The notes under the pieces were generated by a model. The model was given only the letters and a program-made list of their open reading frames with translations. It made no database searches and was not told where the DNA came from. From Lytechinus variegatus (taxonomy: Eukaryota > Echinodermata > Echinoidea > Temnopleuroida > Toxopneustidae): a DNA stretch of 64,000 nt. Location of the stretch: assembly GCF_018143015.1 (NCBI RefSeq), contig NC_054747.1, positions 32,765,733-32,829,732 of the forward strand, given 5' to 3'. A program made the position numbers and the translations under genes. Positions 58,701 to 64,000 of the stretch are shown here, piece by piece. The first letter of the stretch is position 1, and each line of letters starts with the position of its first letter.

Positions 58701-61054
58701 GGCTCAAAGTATTTTTTATTGGGTTTATAGTCTGGATACTTTTGTGTGTATAAAATACCTCTTCCCGATTTGAAATACATATAGGCTGCAGAGGCAGTCA
58801 GGAAACCACATGTACAGTATAATGTCAAAATTCCACGTTTTATTAACAGTTAACTCCAGATTCAATTTATCAAAATTTCATTTTAACCAGTCAAAGTATT
58901 AAGTTTTCACACGCTCTTGTGCAATGTAGGTAGAGACTTACTTCCATCCAAGCATTGGAATGCTGAGAGAGTTTTATTTGTACTTAGGTCTGTTTGATAG
59001 GTATCCATATTTCGCATTTACCTTTAAATGTATTACTAAACATAAGTAAATTTATCATATTTTTCCTAGAGAAATACAGCGAAGTACAATTGTTACCAGA
59101 ATTTTTTTTTTTGTTGTAGGTGCTGGCTTACTTCCATCCAAGCACTGGAATGCTGAGAGAGTTTTATCCGTCGGTCTGATAGGGATCATCCCTGCTGCTT
59201 TCCTCATTCAGAACCCAGCATTAGACTATGCCCTCGCTGCAAGCCTTGTGTTACATGGTCATTGGTAAGGAAGCGAGAATTTTAGAGTATCAGAATTGGA
59301 AGTAGTAGTAGTCATGATATAGGGACAGTGATTTTCTGTTTAAAAAAATTGCCTTTTCCGTTTCATAAAATCTCAAATTCCGTTTCAGCATGTCAGAAAT
59401 TCTGTTTCCCCATAGACTTTGTACACGCGGAAAAGTGCCAATTCCGTTTACACATTGAATAGCAACATTGCACTGGTCAAAATTTGTATCTACCACTGTA
59501 CCAACAACGCAATAGAATCCATTCTAATCGGCTCATTGCGGGTGCATAAAATATTTTTACAAACACATCTGAATACATCCTCACCTTTCACATTATTAGC
59601 ATTATTTTACGGTTAAATGAAATTTCATTGATAATTTGGGGTTTTTTGGACATCGTTATCAGGAGTCAACGACATTCGCCAATCCGCCATCTTGGATTTT
59701 AAGACCTCGATATCGTGCTGTCACATCTTCGAACGTAGAGGGCAGCAACACATGACCGTGTTGTTCGTACGATATGTGTGCATGTGAAGCCCTACCCAGC
59801 CGGCCGGGTAAGGGCGCGGGGTACAATCGAGTGTGATGATGTCGAGTGCAGTCACGATGTGTGAATTGTCATGATTGTAGCAAAGTCAGATTGTGTTTTC
59901 TGGGGTTTTGTGGCTATTTAATATGCACATTTTGTTGTGATTTTGGAGTAATTTCTGTTGCTGTTCTGTGTATTTTGAGGAAAAATATGTTTTCCGTGAT
60001 TTTCTGTTTGAAATGCCACTTTCCGTTTCAAAAGGCCCTTTTCGAGATCTCGAAAAATCACTGTCCCTATTGATAATATTAGTGGCAATAGTAGTAGTAG
60101 TAGAAGTAGTAGTAATAGTGGTAGAAGAAGAAGTAGTAGATATGGTACTTGGTCAGATTATGGGATAATGTTTGATTATCATTGTGTTATTTAAAGGGAT
60201 GGGTCCGGGGTGAAAGGATTTTTTGCTTAATAAATAGAGTAAAATTCATTTAGCAAAATGCAAAAAATTTCATCAAAATCGGATAACAAATAACAAAGTT
60301 ATTGAATTTTAAAGTTTAGCAATATTTTGTGAAAACAGTCTTCATGAATATTCATTAGGTGGGTTGATGATGTCACATCCCCACCTGTTCTTTTGTATTT
60401 TATTATTTGAAATTAGGTTTATTCAAATTTTTTTCCTGCAAGAACTAGAAAATCGGATTGACAACTAATTAAGTGCATTATAAGGGAGAAATATTATTCA
60501 CACAAGTATGAAATAATGAAAAAAAATATGATTTTATGTAATAACATAAGAAAACGGAAAGTGGAGATATGACATCATCAGCCCCCCTAATGAATATTCA
60601 TGACGACTGTTTTTCGCAAAATATTGCTTAAGTTTAAACTTCAATAACTTTATTATTTGTTATCCAATTTTGATGAAATTTTCGGCATTTTGCTTAGTGA
60701 ATTCTACCCTATGTATTAAAGATATAAATATTTTCAGCCCGGACCATCCCTTTAATTGTCAGGCAATCAGCAATTAGTTTAATAACAGGAGTTTTATATG
60801 GCACTTTCATTGCAGTAGGCCAACTTTGCTAACTCTGTTGTGTAGATTGATTGTATCACGTCGTTCTCTTTTTATGCGATCCTTTCCACAGGGGAATGGA
60901 GCAGGTCTTCTTGGATTACATCCATGGCGAGACGATGTCAAAGGTCGCAAATGCCTCCCTCACCGCCATCTCGGCATTATCTTTTGCCGGTCTCTGCTAC
61001 TTCAACTATAACGATGTCGGACTCACCAAAGCAGTCATGATGCTGTGGTCATAG
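55732..61054 (+). CDS. SDHD: Succinate dehydrogenase cytochrome b small subunit, mitochondrial
   Basis: This is the membrane anchor subunit of complex II. With SDHC it binds heme b and ubiquinone in the inner mitochondrial membrane and receives electrons from the iron-sulfur subunit. Coding exons: 55732-55759, 57410-57517, 59120-59264, 60892-61054. All junctions use GT-AG and keep phase, giving 147 residues against about 159 for the human precursor. Residues 1 to ~45 are rich in Arg, Ser and Leu without acidic residues ([20 protein letters not shown]), as for a mitochondrial targeting peptide. The mature part has [34 protein letters not shown] (His of the heme-ligand region), VFLDYIHGE (the Asp-Tyr pair of the quinone site) and [20 protein letters not shown], covering three membrane helices. 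It ends MLWS, close to the family's MLWKL. It is divergently paired with gkup. Introns 1 to 3 are loaded with MITEs. Confidence 0.95.
56154..56630 (+). mobile_element. CAGTAGAGGCGCA MITE, copy in SDHD intron 1
   Basis: CAGTAGAGGCGCACGGCCAA and TTGGCCGTGCACCTCTACTG ends. Same orientation as the copy at 54102. No clear target duplication. Two GAGACTGTATCCAAT repeats lie near the left end. Confidence 0.85.
57866..58364. repeat. Perfect 107-bp inverted repeat with 285-bp spacer
   Basis: The arms 57866-57972 and 58258-58364 are exact reverse complements over 107 bp. The outermost bases are TGTAGGATGG and CCATCCTACA; the innermost are CAGCACTGCC and GGCAGTGCTG. The spacer is pyrimidine-rich on the plus strand and shows no ORF. 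It lies in SDHD intron 2. It could be a young foldback element or an inversion-duplication. A transcript would form a long hairpin. Confidence 0.95.
58925..59009 (+). pseudogene. Decayed partial copy of SDHD exon 3
   Basis: About 190 bp before the real exon 3, the intron contains ACTTACTTCCATCCAAGCAT, TGGAATGCTGAGAGAGTTTT and GTCTGTTTGATAGG, matching the exon 3 start ([13 protein letters not shown]...SVGLIG), and it keeps an acceptor-like TGTAG|G. In the exon's frame it runs into TGA/TAG where the real exon has CTGATAGGG. It is truncated after about 80 bp and has no donor, so it is not expected to be spliced in productively. Confidence 0.85.
59320..60069. mobile_element. 750-bp MITE with TAGGGACAGTGATTTT ends
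   Basis: TAGGGACAGTGATTTT at the left faces AAAATCACTGTCCCTA at the right. Inner repeats CCGTTTC/CCGTTTA appear near both ends. It starts 55 bp after SDHD exon 3. An open frame of 75 codons at 59846-60073 runs into the right end and has no domain. Confidence 0.8.
60078..60140. repeat. (GTA)n microsatellite
   Basis: Imperfect GTA/GAA trinucleotide run in SDHD intron 3. A shorter AGTAGTAGTAG stands at about 59301, on the other side of the neighbouring MITE. Confidence 0.85.
60195..60751. mobile_element. AGGGATGG MITE, same family as the Merlin-array MITE
   Basis: AGGGATGG and CCATCCCT ends with a perfect TTAA on both sides (60191-60194, 60752-60755). The interior closely follows 23914-24487 (TAATAAATAGAGTA, ATTCATTAG, GACGACTGTTTT). 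It ends 140 bp before SDHD exon 4. Confidence 0.88.
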
Positions 61055-63302
61055 TGGAATACACCAATAATAACTGTAAATGCTTCTCGTATATTAGATG
61101 ATATGGATTTCCTAAATTTACCCATTAGTTAACTGTGCTCTGTCTAGCCAGGTGCAGATTCCCAGTTTCTATTTTCTTAACAATTTACTTGCATCTTTTG
61201 AGCAATACTATCACTTGGAAGGGGGTTAGACCCAGCAAATATTGGGTAACCCTTACTATGTCTTATTCATCAGTCACTCACCCATCAACTTTACTCATAT
61301 TCTGTCTGACAACTGCTCACAGAACAGAATGGAGTGATACGCAGTGGATATATTTTCTGAATTGGGTGGTGTTTTCCTTCTTTTGTTCATATCTCATGAT
61401 ACTTTATTCCGAATCTATCTACTAATTTTGCAACTTAACACAAGGGAAACTTTTTTTGTTATTTCATGGGGTGAGTTTCCCTTTGCCCCTATTGCATTAT
61501 TTTTGCTTTACTTTAAATTTTCAACAGACTCTTGCAGCAAGGTAGAAAAAAAAGGAATTTGCAATGCCAGGTTTTTAAGAGAATTTTCTTGTTAAATCTG
61601 AAATAGTTATTTCAAGGATAAAATAAAATCTAAAGTCTACTCAATTTATTTTGGAATAATGCATCTATGTTTTGCTCTCTCCCTCTCTTTACAATCAAAC
61701 ATTTATGTGTTACCTTTTTTGTGTCAACAATAGTGTTATGAGTGTGTTTTCATGGAACCTTGTAATCTGCTTTGTTAACATTCAGTATAAAAGATCCAAA
61801 GACTGTTTTTTTATGGGAAATATATATGAATGTGTTTAAAAGGTCCTTTCACATACTGCTAACTATTGCTACTCTGAGGGAATACCTTATATGACATGTA
61901 TTCTAATTAATTCCTTTTCTGGTTTATAGGCTTTTTATAAGCAGTGCTAGTCCTTTGATACTTGGATGTATACACATTAAATTTGCAGCCATCTAACATT
62001 ATCAAAATGATTTGAAATTCCACTTCAATATGCAAGAACCGTCCATTGAAAACGATTAAACTGAACCTCACTGAAGCTGACTGAATTTTTACACAGCAAT
62101 ATGTGAAAGGGTCATGCATGTAGATGTTACAACATTTTGGCAATGCCAAGATATTTCCTGCATTCAAGATTGACGTCTTTACAACAAATAAAAATATTCC
62201 AAAATGTTGCCACTTTCAAGCTTTCAGGAATTATAGGCAAATGATGACAATACTCTGCCGATTTCTGCTACGAAAAACCAAACCACTCTGGTTATGTGTT
62301 CAATATTTGCTTTTCAAAGTCGTAAATTTTGATTGATTACGTATGTCCTTGGATCTTCAGTTCATTGTTTTCAATTCATGACACACATACGTGTTCTCAT
62401 GTTCAAGTCTAAAATTGAGGGGCACTACTATAATGTTCATGATGTTTGCTAGTTCTGTATTCCCCCTCATACGATTATGTCTATTTACACACGTATCCAC
62501 TCAAATCTGAGAATGATTCAATTCAGCACTTTTTGAGTTGAATTAGATTTCATAACTGTAAGTGATCCCCACCCCTACCCCCTACCCCGAGCTAAATACA
62601 TAAATATGCAAAAGTAAAGTTTTTAGAGACCACATACATGTGTTCGAATTGGGAAAATTTTTACTTAGGAAATCATAAACAGCAGATGTTGCTCTTGTAT
62701 TTTTTTTTTTGGGGGGGGGGCATTAGCTGCTCAGATAATGTTTTGACATGCATGGACACTTGATTTATGGGAAGTTGTCTTATGCACATTTACCTGTGGA
62801 AGCCCTAGTCTGCAGTATTGTGTTTCATTGCAAAATGGAAAATTATGAATATTGTAATGATTTACTTAGAAAATCAACTTTCTGCAATGACAGAATGAAG
62901 CCGAACATTTATGTGACATACGCAATTTCATGATTATTATTAGAGTTTTAATGTGAATAATGAGTTGGAAAATTAAAATCACTAAATGTTCGGTGGTGTA
63001 TTGCAAATGGTCAAAAGTAGCATGCCAGCAGCATTGGAGACAGTTGCCGACTGTACCTGGGAAAATTAATCATAAAAAAATTCAAAGTTTTTCCCCCATA
63101 TGACATATCCCTTATCAAATATGTAATAACTCATATTGATAAGTGAACATGTAACCCACATGAAACATGTGATATAGATCTGTAAAAAGTTGGCGCTATC
63201 CTACTCCGGTATTATGTCTTCTATTTGCTACTGCATTTTATAACTATTTGTTTGCATTCATGTATTTCATGATATTATATGACACAGCTGAAACGCAATA
63301 AA
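61055..63302 (+). other. SDHD: Probable SDHD 3-prime UTR with candidate poly(A) signals
   Basis: There is no gene after the SDHD stop. AATAAA hexamers on the plus strand stand at 61622-61627 (short UTR of about 0.6 kb) and 63297-63302 (long UTR of about 2.2 kb). Which one is used cannot be told from sequence. Short open frames here have no domains. Confidence 0.4.
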
Positions 63303-64000
63303 TAATATTACAGTATTTACCTTCCCTCTTATTAAAGAGTAAACATTAATAAATGCTTTATATTAATTTAACCTTCAAGCAGTTGATATACTTCGCAGAT
63401 AGATAACACTACATGGGCTAGAACTACTGTAGTTGGTTGACTATTTGGTCCTATTGCCATTTGATCAACACTACTCATGATTTGATACCCATGTATACTA
63501 AATTCTAATGTAACCTAATTCTCTGTTGTAATTTCTTCTTTGACTACTTATAAATGTTTTACTTTCTTAGATGAAAATTTGATTCATAAACAGTTCATCT
63601 ACCTGTATAGACTGAGTGTTCTGTTTTCTGAAGTCGGGGATCAATTTAACCCAGGCCTGCTTTAATTCAATTAATCTGGGTATATGATTACTTATAATAA
63701 TTTTTTAATGGGGTTCCTATATTGCCAGGGCATCATATTTGCTCAATATGTATTAAAAATGCTTTTACTTCATGATGTTGGGATGCAGCTAATAAATGTA
63801 GGTTTAAGTCACCATATCAAATTGAGCCCTATGCCCAAGGTAAATCTGGCAGGGGTCTATGGGGAATGCATAGTGTACAGAAATTAGATTGTGATCAACG
63901 TGACAATAACAAAATTAGAGAGAAATGTAGTATTTGAGTCTTTTGATATTATCTGAAAATCAAGCCTATGAACCATGGGGTGAGGCATTTCTTATCAATT
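63303..64000. other. Nothing recognised to the window end
   Basis: AT-rich sequence. One 67-codon open frame at 63684-63887 has no domain. Confidence 0.4.

Overview
The window looks like a piece of an echinoderm genome, most likely a sea urchin, though this rests on general resemblance only. Genes are split by long AT-rich introns full of small DNA transposons, tRNA-derived SINEs and foldback elements. The two recognisable host genes are clearly metazoan. No LTR element, Polinton or CRISPR array was seen, and no stand-alone tRNA or rRNA gene.

Layout. (1) 1-8730: a tandem satellite with a monomer of about 135 bp, arranged in a higher-order repeat of 7-8 monomer types and interrupted by a 0.9 kb element. 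(2) 8731-13689: mostly unassigned sequence around two same-frame ORFs (10758-12545) that encode a Lys/Arg/Glu-rich coiled-coil protein and a Cys-containing transposase-like region. (3) 13690-31545: a head-to-tail array of twelve Merlin-family (IS1595-like DDE) transposase units plus a fragment, period about 1.13 kb. One unit is split by a 3.26 kb inverted-repeat element that itself holds nested elements. (4) 31795-32640: a decayed pogo/Tigger transposase. (5) 33371-34800: a 144-bp minisatellite. (6) 36535-55250, minus strand: a 19-exon gene for a fused nucleotidyltransferase plus glucuronokinase, matching the animal gene named gkup in zebrafish. (7) 55732-61054, plus strand: a four-exon SDHD gene (succinate dehydrogenase membrane anchor). 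The two genes are head to head, about 480 bp apart, and probably share a promoter region.

Function. gkup would phosphorylate glucuronate and could then activate the sugar phosphate with a nucleotide, a salvage route to UDP-glucuronate in one polypeptide. SDHD anchors complex II in the inner mitochondrial membrane. The left half of the window holds essentially no host coding sequence apart from the uncertain two-ORF locus.

Most notable observations: the tandem Merlin array, in which the third catalytic acidic residue is Lys in 7 of 11 units; the higher-order satellite; a perfect 107-bp inverted repeat in an SDHD intron; decayed partial exon copies inside introns of both host genes; and a one-nucleotide phase conflict in the gkup exon chain.
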